Part shown: piece by piece, positions 23,501 through 34,500 of the stretch
How positions within the stretch are numbered: the first letter of the stretch is position 1
How the letters are laid out: the number at the start of each line of letters is the position of its first letter
DNA from: Spisula solida
Lineage: Eukaryota; Mollusca; Bivalvia; Venerida; Mactridae
NCBI GenBank assembly: GCA_947247005.1
Contig: OX365946.1
Coordinates: 3,728,453 to 3,792,452, forward strand
Reading direction: 5' to 3'
Length of the DNA: 64,000 bases
Translations under genes and position numbers: made by a program
The notes under the pieces: model-generated
The model's input: only the letters and a program-made list of their open reading frames with translations
Databases searched by the model: none
Told to the model about the DNA's origin: nothing

Positions 23501-23995
23501 TATCATAGTGGAACCAACTTATTTTCATTACTAGTTTTAATGTTATTTCCTATAAATCTCTATAAAACCTTGATAGCAAGTAATTATTATTGTAAACTAG
23601 CTTATACATTTTTCACACGTCTGCTCGAATCTCAAAGGAGTTACCTCCCGTGTTTTGACGTATGTAATTTTCTAATAATTATTGATACAGCAGAGGGATT
23701 CGTACGTTACAAATATGTTTTCTTGAAACTGAGTCGTTTAATGACCACAAAAATCTTATTTGTTACCATTAATCATATAAAAAAGTGCCTACAAATATAT
23801 ATTTTATATATTCCATAAGGTTATGAGATAAATAGAATCATACATTCGTGCTCATTAATGAGCACTCAGAAAGGATCGTCTAAACTTTAGAAGACTTTTT
23901 GTTTGTTATAACTAATACATGTATTATACGTATGTTTAACCAAAGTCACTTTACAACATTTCAGGGCTGACGCCGGACCTCTGGTCGGAAAGTAA
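20551..23995 (+). CDS. Secreted C-type lectin-like protein, gene B (5 exons)
   Basis: Exons: 20551-20596 (ATG), 21556-21644, 22266-22356, 22963-23203, 23965-23995 (TAA). Introns are GT...AG with the same phases as gene A, and the protein is also 165 residues. It has the same signal peptide and six cysteines, QPN and WSD at the ligand site, and the tail ADAGPLVGK. By eye the two coding sequences differ at about 18 of 498 bases and 9 of 165 residues (for example A36E, I42T, E46V, V70I, Q103K, K146S from A to B), while the introns differ by large indels. Reading through the exon 4 donor (GCGTGAGT) would give a premature TGA; the matching acceptor and stop at 23965-23995, conserved in both genes, argue that exon 5 is real. 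Likely an extracellular recognition lectin. Confidence 0.88.
20755..21060 (+). repeat. Diverged two-copy tandem repeat in intron 1 of lectin B
   Basis: Two related units contain TGCAGAGCTAGCA and TGCAAAGCTAGCA followed by GTGCTCT-CTTC phrases, matching the pair in intron 1 of gene A. Confidence 0.6.
21757..21960 (+). repeat. Decayed tRNA-derived SINE in intron 2 of lectin B
   Basis: Reads CTCAATAGCCTGGTGTTAGA, then GCTTACAGTGCTTGAGGTC, CATTGCTAGACGGTC and TTGTCGAGATTGAC. This is a diverged relative of the SINEs at 19341 and 19886 (GATAGCCTAGTGGTTGAGCG, CTGCTAGACGCTC, GTGTCGAGAGTGATT). It is missing from intron 2 of gene A. Confidence 0.55.
22853..22880 (-). mobile_element. Solitary mariner-type end
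   Basis: The minus strand reads TACGAGGGATGTTCGGAAAG, close to the ends of the elements at 25907 and 37157. No partner end was found nearby, so it is probably a truncated remnant within intron 3 of gene B. Confidence 0.4.
23425..23600 (+). repeat. Dispersed repeat D in intron 4 of lectin B
   Basis: Best-preserved copy of the family: GTGACAATTATGGCGCCAAC, GACGTTACGA, TGAAGCCCAGCGCCGATGAT, CTGTATCATAGTGGAACCAA. Mirrored in intron 4 of gene A. Confidence 0.75.
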
Positions 23996-24051
23996 TTTGA
24001 TGTTCGTCCATATTTTATTGTTATATTAAGTATGTTCTGGATTTAATTCCT

Positions 24052-24057
24052 AATAAA
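24052..24057 (+). promoter_or_regulatory. Poly(A) signal of lectin gene B
   Basis: AATAAA 57 bp after the stop codon, in a block (ATTCCTAATAAAAATGTAAAA) conserved with gene A. It implies a very short 3' untranslated region. Confidence 0.7.
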
Positions 24058-24439
24058 AATGTAAAACCTGTATTTGAGAATTTTTGTTGCTATATTATTG
24101 GTGCTCCCACCATTGAGGTGTCTATCTTGGATGCCCTTCGGCTGTTTGGGTTGACTGCTACCTTCCCTGCCCGATTTTATAATCTTTTTGATTTTGGTTA
24201 TAATTATGCATTCGGAATACTTCTATGTGGTGTGTTCATTGTGTATTACAATAAGCTAGTACATATTCATTACACAATTTGTACCCGATGAACCTGATTC
24301 AATGAACATCGGAAAATGACATTTTGTGAAAAATGAAGTAGAAAAAGCTTTTTTATCCTGACGACATTGGTTGCTTTCAGTCAGTTTTGTTCTTGTTTTC
24401 TCAACATAACACATATGACAGGCAAGACTTAGTGTAATT

Positions 24440-24530
24440 ATAATTCTAGCGCGATAAATTGCAATACACAAAACAAACACAAATGCGCTGTATTTATCGT
24501 TTATGAATATTTAGGAGCATGCAAACTGTA
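24440..24530 (-). repeat. Dispersed repeat shared with 38777-38992
   Basis: Contains GCGATAAATTGCAATACA, AACAAACACAAAT, TATTTATCGTTTATGAATAT and TTAGGAGCATG. The same phrases recur at 38895-38992 in reverse orientation and, in part, at 38777-38820. Function unknown. Confidence 0.6.
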
Positions 24531-24599
24531 TATGTTGGGCCAAATGTGTGAACGCATTCATAGTATTGTTAATGACTAGAAGCTACTATATGTTGTGTT

Positions 24600-24745
24600 T
24601 TGTATGGTGGCTTCAAGCTGAGTCTGGATGGAAAAAACATCACAGTTAACAAGAAAATAATGAGTTTAATATATCCGAACATTCACAGACGAATCGAAGC
24701 CCTACAGACACGGCGGCATCGCCTAGCCACCCACCCAATTACTGA
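24600..24745 (+). pseudogene. Coding-like segment conserved between the two arms
   Basis: An open plus-strand frame reads YGGFKLSLDGKNITVNKK and then IEALQTRRHRLAT, matching the minus-strand segment at 12765-12905 apart from one frameshift there. It lies about 0.6 kb beyond the lectin B poly(A) signal, so it is not part of that mRNA. The block ends where the arms lose similarity (about 24750). No family recognised. Confidence 0.35.
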
Positions 24746-25906
24746 GAGGGTTTGTAATATACATAGAACAAGGACAAATGATCATTCACAGTGAAGTATC
24801 AGCTTGTTGTTTCTATAAATGACTCTAACTGTTATGGTTAAAGAGGCAAATCAGTCCTCTCCGGAACATCTTCCTATCCAGATGTGTGTTGTTAACGGCT
24901 CCGGTACTACTAACGACAATTACTCTGACAAACAGAACATCTACATAATTATTTGAGTAGCTGTTCATACAAAATTCAAAATGATAAACACACGTTTAGA
25001 ACTGAACAGAACAATGTTCTGGAAAATTAAAAAAGTATAAAATAAAAACTATTAAAATAAAGTAAATCTCAAATCAACAATTTGGACGTTACGGATTGTG
25101 AGAGATTTTTCTGATAGGAAAAAATGCTGTAAGAACGAATTGCTTTGCAAATGGTATGGTTCCTTGTTAGCCCCGCCGTCGTTGTCACTTCAAAAGTATT
25201 TTATTAGGATAATGTCAACTCGTTGTTTGTGTGAGTTGAGGGGATTTAGCTCGCTATATCTTATGAAAGATAACAAACCAGCAAGTAACTTTACTTTTTA
25301 CCATTCATATACATAACATATAAACGATACAGTATGCACTATACATGTTTTATATACACAAACTATTAAACAATCAATTTACGAAATCAAAATATATATA
25401 ACACATCGTATTAAAATTACCTAACCAATTAACATACTGTATGTATAATTCTGTAACGGTTGTTGGGTGCATAAAGGGAGATAATTGGATAATTATGCAC
25501 AAAGTAAACCTTGTAGGTTGTCATTAGAGTAGAATGGCATAAATAAGGCCAACAAATCACCCTTAGTTGTGAGCTAGCTTTTCACTGACAGGATTTGTTG
25601 GTGTCTGATCGCCCGGCACGTTACAATCCTATATATATAAGAACAGTTTTAACATAAGTGAGTTTAACATAGCGATGCAGTCAATTTAAACTTTGAAATT
25701 TATCTGCTTAGAATGTATTCATGTTTCAGACAATTATATAGTGAATAGTATACCAATTCAGTAATTGAACATTGACGTATACATGCATACTTAGAATAAT
25801 TCCGAGTTTCGTATGTATACATAGCAACATAAAATAATATTAGCATATACATGTAGTTATTACAAAGTTGTCTAGTACATATAAATAATTTGGTTCTTAC
25901 CGAATA

Positions 25907-26871
25907 CGAGGGACGTTCAGAAATAACGTAGACGTTTGCTGTATAACGATTAATGTTGTAGACAGACTCTATATGAACATGATTTTTGAAATCGTAATTA
26001 TCTGGCCACCTGATGGCATATTTTTCAAAACATTGTTATGGATATGATAGGTAAACCCGCCATTTTTATAACCATGGTTACGCGTATCCGGGGAACTCAT
26101 TTTTCAGCTTAGTGTCATTACTTTCACGGCTGATAGTTGTCAGTATAGCATATAATATCATAACGCAGGTGTGTTGGTGGCATTTAAACGTTATTGATAG
26201 AAATACACAGCATGTGAATATCACATGTTCTTAAATCGTTCAAGTACAACATGACGTTATTGATAAACACGAACACTCACACAGTGATAACTAATAAAGG
26301 AATTAGGGAAAAAACACACTGAAAGCTCCAATATGATCAATAATACGTACATGTATATGACGAGTTCTTGCAGTCATACTTTGGTCTTAAAATGATATTA
26401 AAATGGTATGAAAGAGATGGAGGTCACATTAGAACACCTATAGTCACAGCGTTGACGTTAACGTTGTGTATTTCATGCACAACAACGTAATGCGCGGTGT
26501 AGAAAGAAATAGACGAAATCTACACACTACCACCAATATCATCAGACATTACGATCACAAATAGTATAAAGGCTTTTTTGAAAAGTTCATTGACTGTCAA
26601 TTGTTATATTCGAAACTTAGTGAGCTGATCGTTGAGGTTATTTCATCGACACCAACATTGTAACGTCATTGACGTCATTTGTGTTGCCCCGGTGCGTGGT
26701 AGTGACTTATTTTGAGGAGCTATAGTTTATGACAGACTTGTGACAGATATACATTCTTTGGTGTACTGGTCGCAGAAATATTCCGAATTATGATGGTGTA
26801 TTTATTATTTTCGTACTATAACCATTGCGAACAGCAGAGCAAAGGTCTACGTTAGTTCTGAACACCCCTCG
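25907..26871. mobile_element. Non-autonomous mariner-like element, 965 bp
   Basis: The left end reads CGAGGGACGTTCAGAAATAA and the right end, reversed, CGAGGGGTGTTCAGAACTAA; similarity continues through ACGTAGACxTTTGCT. Flanking TA dinucleotides (25905-25906 and 26872-26873) fit Tc1/mariner target duplication. No transposase frame survives. The ends differ from those at 11461, so this is a second family. Confidence 0.9.
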
Positions 26872-26954
26872 TAAAAGATGACACGAACAAATTATACACT
26901 AAAAGTTAAAAGGTTGAGTTACCAATTTTCGAGGCCAATTCACACCTTGGTTGA

Positions 26955-27065
26955 GAGGAGCATGTGGGTTATTCTTGCTCAGAGAAATTAAGCAGTGGTC
27001 CAGATGGGGGTTGAACCCGGAACCTCAAGATCCCGAAACACCTCTAGGCCAACGCTCCCCATCAG
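26955..27065 (-). repeat. tRNA-derived SINE
   Basis: The minus strand reads GGGGAGCGTTGGCCTAGAGG, a B-box GGTTCAACCCC and then TTAATTTCTCTGAGCAAG. Best-preserved head of the family also seen at 4520, 6265 and 7060. Confidence 0.75.
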
Positions 27066-27906
27066 CAAGTAACTTCACTTTTAATAAATGTTGTGTGCCC
27101 TGCAAATTGTGTTATAGGAGATACCAAACGTGGAAACGTGTTAATTGGTAGGTAATTAAGTTTAAGATAATATCTTGGTGCAAGAGTACTTTATAAATAT
27201 ATATGATTACTTAATATATACGTCAGCCATATATGTATGTAACATTCGTCTAGTTTACTTCTGATATCATTACACAGTCAAATATGTGTATTTTGATAAT
27301 ATCTTGGTTCATTACTATTTAATGAATATTTGTCCGAAATATAAGTACATACAGTCTGGTTTGTTCTGATATCAATCAATTAGTCAATATGTTTAATTAT
27401 CTCTATACCTTTATTTATTTACATGATTACATCTATAGACTGGATTGTCTACTCTGGACATTGACTGTTGATTTTCATGACGAGAATATCCAATAGTCAC
27501 TTATCATAAAAAGACGAGACGTACACGCATATTACACAATCTTCGCACATGCTATCCTGTCTCTCACGTTAAAGAAGCAAATTGTGAATATAAATTAACG
27601 GCTATGTGTTAAAAGTACAGTTATTGTCACATATGTATGGCACTACGTCATAATCATACGTGCATATTTATGTATTTAATGAGACAACAACGACGTGTGT
27701 GTGATAATTGTCTCTCACGCTATAACCGAGACAACTGTATCAATGCTTGGGATAAGTACTTACTGAGACTGTGTACTGACTAAGTAACCTGCTTACGAGA
27801 CATGCACTATTCAGACGAACGATAGTTTTTAATCAATTAATGTATTGAAGCATTTAAAAGTATGACATTGTTTGAGTATATCATATAAACACATTTTGTA
27901 ATAGAT

Positions 27907-29483
27907 AAACCCTTATATGTCTAACAACTATAATGAATACTTAGTGGCTGTGAATAACAAACTAGTACATGAAACATTGTGGAGTAGATCTGCTCGCTGT
28001 TTGTGGTAATTGGTGGTCAACCTATTCTGGTGTGGTATCTCTACCGAACTGTCTCGATGTGCTTCATTGACCGTTAATCATTGGCGGTATGTCTTGTGAG
28101 AAATGCCTTTTCATGTAGTGGTTGCCATGTTCACGTTCATATATTTGTTTACATTCCTATTACTTTTTGTACATATTGTGATTGATATCCTCTAATATAG
28201 AATTGTATTGATTATGCGAGCAGACAACGAACCTACTACACAATGTAATGACTCTTCCGTTGTAATGAAAATTCATAAGCAGCAATTTTTATTGTCAAAT
28301 AAGATTGCCAATCATTTTATAATAGAACCCGGTAACCTTAGAAGACACTTTACAACGTTGTAGCATCCTATAAGACAATTGCAGTAACCTTTTATGTGAC
28401 GCAACCTATAAATCAAGGACATCCAATTTGTTCTTCCTTTTGTTGTTATGAAGTTGAATGAGAAACACCCCGATGCAAACACTGTGTGGGTCATCATAAC
28501 TGTGACACTATTGTATTTAGAGGATATTACATGAGTGTCTTTTCATATTGAATTTATTAAACTGAATAAAATAATAAAATGCGAGGCTCTGCGGAGCATT
28601 TTATCGATTTTTTTCATCGAGTTTAATAAATTCAATGTGGAAAGTCACAAATGTAATGGTCGTTTTATCACATGTTAGCCTTTTCCGGCCGAAACATCAA
28701 AACTACTTATTTTTCACTATAATAAACGCGCGACTTTGACGACGTCGCCTATCCTTTGAATGACGTCACGTGATAGCTTTATTACACTAGTGTATTATCA
28801 AAAATAAATAATGGCTTTATTACGCTACCGCGACGTCAAACATGTGCTAAATACATTTTATATCATGTTTATTTTTGCATTCGACTGAGCCAATCGTAAT
28901 TGTGTGGTCGTTCAGTTTTATCCAAGCCTAATTGCCCAATGAACTTCGGCTTCGAGGTAGTATATCTAAATGATGAAGACCTTCGTTTGACAAAGTTGGA
29001 TTTGAACAGGCGCGCCCCCACAGTATATGAGCTGTTATGAGAAAACATCCGATTGTGAAAATGCAATGCACATATCACTGCCTGCTTTTGACACGTTGTG
29101 CGACTTTTGTGCCTTCCGTGCCCTGATATTTCTGTTGGATGATGTCTTTACTGTCCGATTTGATATAATCGTTCTTGCTATTTTTCACTTTGGCCAATTA
29201 AAGGTTAGCCCATTATTAATCACTTTCCTGTCAATTGTGAAAAAATCCCGTTTGGTATATTACTTCGTGTCGATGTTATTGGTGCGTTTCCATCGACATA
29301 TGAAAATACATGTAGTCGGAACTCTATTGCACGTGCGACCTCAAATAACTCTTACCGTAATATTTTGCTGATGTGCATAATTATAAATATACTGTAACGC
29401 CTTTTATGTGTTTTTTTTACTATTCTAAGCACGCGCAAAATATGACTTTTCTACAATATATAGGTGAAGACGCAGCTGCTATA
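27907..29483 (+). repeat. 1.58-kb tandem duplication, unit 1
   Basis: Unit 1 and unit 2 (29484-31069) match along their whole length with only scattered substitutions and small indels. Both begin AAACCCTTATATGTCTAACA, and both end at the GCAGCTGCTATA phrase. The left arm of IR2 has a single copy of the parts it shares, so the duplication is confined to this arm and recent. Confidence 0.92.
28517..28862 (+). repeat. R repeat with central hairpin, copy 1
   Basis: About 345 bp. The core 28548-28636 is a palindrome with arms TTGAATTTATTAAAC/GTTTAATAAATTCAA around an inner hairpin AAAATGC...GCATTTT. Behind it come a CGCGCG-rich segment and TGACGTCACGTGA, a perfect CRE (TGACGTCA) overlapping an E-box (CACGTG). 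Other copies: 30101-30445, 39305-39640 (reversed) and 43030-43375. The left arm of IR2 lacks it and has a mariner-like element at the same site. Confidence 0.85.
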
Positions 29484-31069
29484 AACCCTTATATGTCTAA
29501 CAACTATAATGAATACTTAGTGGCTGTGGATAACAAACTAGTACATGAAACATTGTGGAGTAGATCTGCTCGTTGTTTGTGGTAATTGGTGGTCAACCTA
29601 ATAGTATTCTGGTGTGGTATCTCTACCGAACTGTTTCTCGATGTGCTTCATTGACCGTTAATCATTTGCGGTATGTCTTGTGAGAAATGCCTTTTCATGT
29701 AGTGATTGCCATGTTCACGTTCATATATATGTTTACTTTCCTATTACTTTTTGTACATATTGTGATTGATATCCTCTAATATAGAATTGTATTGATTATG
29801 CAAGCAGACAACGAACCTACTACACAATGTAATGACTCTTCCGTTGTAATGAAAATTAATAAGCAGCAATTTTTATTGTCAAATAAGATTGCCAATCATT
29901 TTATAATAGAACCCGGTAACCTTAGAAGACACTTTACAACGTTGTAGCATCCTATAAGACAATTGCAGTAACCTTTTATGTGACGCAACCTATAAATCAA
30001 TGACATCCAATTTCTTCTTCCTTTTGTTGTTATGAAGTTGAATGAGAAACACCCCGATGCAAACACTGTGTGGGTCATCATAACTGTGGCACTATTGTAT
30101 TTAGAGGATATTACATGAGTGTCTTTTCATATTGAATTTATTAAACTGAATAAAATAATAAAATGCGAGGCTCTGCGGAGCATTTTATCGATTTTTTTCA
30201 TCGAGTTTAATAAATTCAATGTGGAAAGTCACAAATGTGATGTTCTTTTTATCACATGTTAGCCTTTTCCGGCCGAAACATCAAAACTACTTATTTTTCA
30301 CTATAATAAACGCGCAACTTTGACGACGTCGCCTATCCTTTGAATGACGTCGCGTGATAGCTTTATTACACTAGTGTATTATCAAAAATAAATAATGGCT
30401 TTATTACGCTACCGCGACGTCAAACATGTGCTAAATACATTTTATATCATGTTTATTTTTGCATTCGACTGAGCCAATCGTAATTGTGTGGTCGTTCAGT
30501 TTTATCCAAGCCTAATTGGCCAATGAACTACGGCTTCGAGGTAGTATATCTAAATGATAAAGACCTTCGTTTGACATAGTTGGATTTGAACAGGCGCGCC
30601 CCCACAGTATATGAGCTGTTATGAGAAAACATCCGATTGTGAAAATGCAATGCACATATCACTGCCTGCTTTTGACACGTTGTGCGACTTTTGTGCCTTC
30701 CGTGCCCTGATATTTCTGTTGGATGATGTCTTTACTGTCCGATTTGATATAATCGTTCTTGCTATTTTTCACTTTGGCCAATTAAAGGTTAGCTGATTAT
30801 TAGTCACTTTCCTGTCAATTGTGAAAAAATCCCGTTTGGTATATTACTTTGTGTCGATGTTATTGGTGCGTTTCCATCGACATATGAAAATACATGTAGT
30901 CGGAACTCCATTGCACGTGTGACCTCGATTAACTCTTACCGTAATATTTTGCTGATGTGCATAATTATAAATATACTGTAACGCCTTTTATGTGTTTTTT
31001 TACTTTAATTCTAAGCACGCGCAAAATATTACTTTTCTACAATATATAGATGAAGACGCAGCTGCTATA
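29484..31069 (+). repeat. 1.58-kb tandem duplication, unit 2
   Basis: Second copy of unit 27907-29483. It includes a second R repeat in which the CRE is mutated to TGACGTCGCGTGA. Beyond 31069 the sequence continues into DNA matching the left arm at 9534-9930. Confidence 0.92.
30101..30445 (+). repeat. R repeat with central hairpin, copy 2
   Basis: Tandem-duplicated copy of 28517-28862; hairpin core at 30132-30220. Confidence 0.85.
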
Positions 31070-31423
31070 TTTGTTCAAAATCGTATAGTACCTGCATCTT
31101 TTCTCCTATGCGGTAACCATCACTACACTTCATCATACGTCAGAAGAATACTCCCGATCAAACTTTTCACAATGTCTAACGCATTTCTATTTGTCAAATA
31201 TATTTCGTTTATCATAGAAGGATTAACCAGACTGTGCCCAAAGACAGAACATCGATATATTCTGCAATTAAATGTGCAAACGTATGTTAAAGAGGATTGC
31301 CTACTGAGTTCCACAAATTGCACACATAACGCGAGTCAAAAGCTGCAAATGAGACATTTAGTGAACGGTAAAATGTACTACAAAAGAAAGACAGTGCAAG
31401 ACCAACATGTATTGCAACGATAG
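30992..31423 (+). pseudogene. Open frame whose tail matches the other arm
   Basis: A 143-residue plus-strand frame crossing the end of the tandem unit. Its tail (LLSSTN...LQMRHLV...YYKRKTVQD) matches the minus-strand frame ending at 9534, with mostly conservative changes (R/K, I/M, H/Q). The N-terminal half is not maintained in the left arm. No family recognised; low confidence that it was ever a gene. Confidence 0.3.
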
Positions 31424-31579
31424 GTTTTACACCGATACGTCCACATATAAACACCATTATAATAATAGTTGATTTTCTCAACATAATACGTAGGGCACGA
31501 CCGTGGTCTAGGTATAATACGTACTGTTAGCGTTCCCATGGTGTTGGAGCCCATATTGAGGTACACACTTTATACCATG

Positions 31580-34500
31580 TGCTCTCATGTGCAGTGTGCA
31601 GGCATTTCGCACGTGTTCAACTGTTTTGGGGCACAATCAGTAAAAATGATGTTACATTTCTTCTGTGGCTAATGTCTTGCGTATTAACTAACTAGGGTTG
31701 AACATGCTACATTGGAATTCATGTGTAGGGTCCGATTTTAAAACCGGTGCATGCCTGGGTAAATGGGATATTTACTTCCCCTCCAAAAGGCAGTTATTAT
31801 AATCAACAACTTGACGTCACATGTCAGATAGGCTACACTGATGCCGAGGCTACGAGTTAGCGTGTTTAGAAGTTTGCATCATTAAGATCGTACAGGCGAG
31901 GCGCGCCTGGCTGTCAGTAAAATCCAAATATTATAAACGATCGCCAACTTTTAACGTTTAGGCCCATACAGAGCATGGTTGTCGTATTATGGTATATGGT
32001 ATACTGTTAAACCATATTTTGTAGTAGACAAACACCTTAACGTCGATGTACGTTGTAGCTTCAGTACATTGCTTATGTGGAAATTTGATATTTCATCATT
32101 TGAAACGTAGCCTGCTACATGTGCAATATGGCGTGGTTTTCAAGTATGCAATTTTATGGGAATTTCGCATAGTTTACTAAAAAGCCTTTACCAACTCTGT
32201 GTTTAAATTTCAGAATGTTTAACTGATCAATTTATTATTTTTCCATTGGGTCTAATGTATTTATTTTGATATTTTAATCAACACATGGACAGGGAGTAAA
32301 TTAATCAAATACGGTTAAGTAATGTAGGATAAATCTATTGTATTTGTAACAACTGTAACGGGATAAATATGTGTAAATTCGGCCTACATTTGATTGATCA
32401 TCAATGCTTATATAGCTGAGGCCCGTCTTTTGATTTTAATAATAATTTGAACAAACACGTCTTGTATATAAATATTTTTTCTTATAATGGTTTAAACACA
32501 GTTTTTCTTTTTTTTCAGGAATCCATGGTCAGCTTAATATTAATCACATAAATATTGATGGCAGTGCCTCATTATATGTTTGGGCAAATGGTCACTGATG
32601 TGGTACTTAATGTACAGTTAAATTGAACTAATTAGCCGACTTTTCCTGTTCTGGACACTTGAACCACTCATACGTATGTACACTGTTTTAGACTTTAAAA
32701 TGTACATTGAAAGTACGTGCAAAGTACACTTTTCTGTGGATACAAAATTATGTGTATTTTATGAGAGTTGGTAAGGTTGATTTATGAAGATATACAAAAT
32801 ATTATTCTAATCGGCATTGTACTTTTGAAGATATTTAAGGTTATGGGTGTCCAGCCTAGTCGCTAAGTAACTATTGGTTTTTTTTCCAAAAATGATAATA
32901 TTCACCCATGTCAAAACGTTCATAGTTTAAATTGCAGTTTAAATCAATACAATTGTGTGTAATCGAATTAAGAACACTGTTGTTGCTATTTGAATTTAAT
33001 GTATCACGGGATTTATTTACTCGGCGTAATTTAAACCTTGAATACATCAAATATCTTTGAGACTGATGTGTGAAGTAGCACTGAAGGACAAAATCACATA
33101 CGTATCTTGACAAAAACTGAACATCACTTCATTTGGGAGCCCAGAAAAATATAAACTGTTCACTGCAAAAATATTATGCATTTTAGGCAAGTTCTCTGAT
33201 TCAAAAGACGTTCTATATTAATCGTAATCAAGCCGGCAAAACCGAAGGCGCATTTATTCTAACTGCTTAGCGACTAATTAGTTACGTTGTTGCAAGAAAT
33301 TACACGTCACAGTTCACTCTTCATTTGAAAAATATTAGATCATGCACGCTGTTCGTTTAATTGTAGTCGAATGTACGAGCAATGATTCCTCTTGAGCATA
33401 TATTGATTTAAGTGTGGCAATCTAAGTGTTTTTGTAATACCTGTTCGTCACAAATTACAAGATGATTATGAAGCGCACTTGACAGTAAGCAACTGATAAA
33501 TATTGATGTGCTTGATGAATCCATTTTACTGAACCTACGTCGGATATGTAGTACAACGGATGTGTGTGACGCGTATTGGGGGCTGCATGTTACAGACTTG
33601 CTTGCACTTTTATTGGACCAGATTGATGCTTGAGTGGGGTTTTGTGGCTGCTTAACTGTTTTGTCTTGGATGATCCTGTGTTTGTCGTGATTGTGTCAGA
33701 AGTTGTCAGAGACTATCACGTGGTTGGTCATACTACATGTATATTCAATTGCATTATATTGTAATATTTATAAATTCACATGAAGTATGTATTGCCGAGT
33801 TGACACATCTAAGTAGGAATTAGTAGCTGTTTGGTTTCTGTTTTTCTTATTCTGTTTCGTTTTGGTTATTGTTCAGTGAACTTGTGGTATATGAGTGTTT
33901 AATTTGTATCTTTCTCTATGTGCTTTCGTGCTCTGCCTTTTCTGTTGTCTTTTTTGCTTCCAAGAGACAGTGAACAAATACATGATTCATTACTGGAAGT
34001 CGCCAAGTTGCGCTAACATGATAGCCCGGGCATCAACATAATGTGTTCTGACATGTTGACATATTTCTATTGTTAACTGCTTGTTAGCGATGGCTCCCAG
34101 TTCAATAAAACATTTATTGGACAATTACTGGTCGATTCTTTTGAGCTAATACGATTATTAAAATATTCACGAAACCTATTTAGAAGTTATAATCGGAGCC
34201 AAGTATAATTTCAGGGAAATGACAGCACAGTATAGTGTAACACGACAAATACGGGAAATTGGAGTTTACGGAGAATATCCAGTTATATTATACTAGAGCA
34301 ATGCCAATGAGGTATTGCATTACTGTTATAATCTTTACACTTGCCCGATGACCATTATTAAGATAAATTAAAGTTCTACACATTGCAGCGAACATTAAGC
34401 GCAAATATTTTGAGATACTTTGGTGCGTACGTGCGTTGCATATCAATTCATACGCAAACACGCGAAGATTAATACCGACAGGAAATTCGGACATAGGCGA

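Larger units (their letters stand above)
24750..28190. other. Right-arm-specific block of about 3.4 kb
   Basis: The left arm joins directly from the 12765-12905 segment to the sequence matching 28190. Here that junction is separated by 3.4 kb containing a mariner-like element (25907-26871), a SINE (26955-27065) and otherwise anonymous DNA. No gene was recognised. Confidence 0.6.
20415..31573 (+). repeat. Right arm of the ~23-kb lectin inverted duplication (IR2)
   Basis: Inverted counterpart of 8704-17780. Relative to the left arm it has gained a ~3.4-kb block (about 24750-28190) holding a mariner-like element and a SINE, the R hairpin repeat at 28517, and a second 1.58-kb tandem unit (29484-31069). 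The outer end at 31573 reads TTGAGGTACACACTTT and mirrors 8704-8720. Confidence 0.9.
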
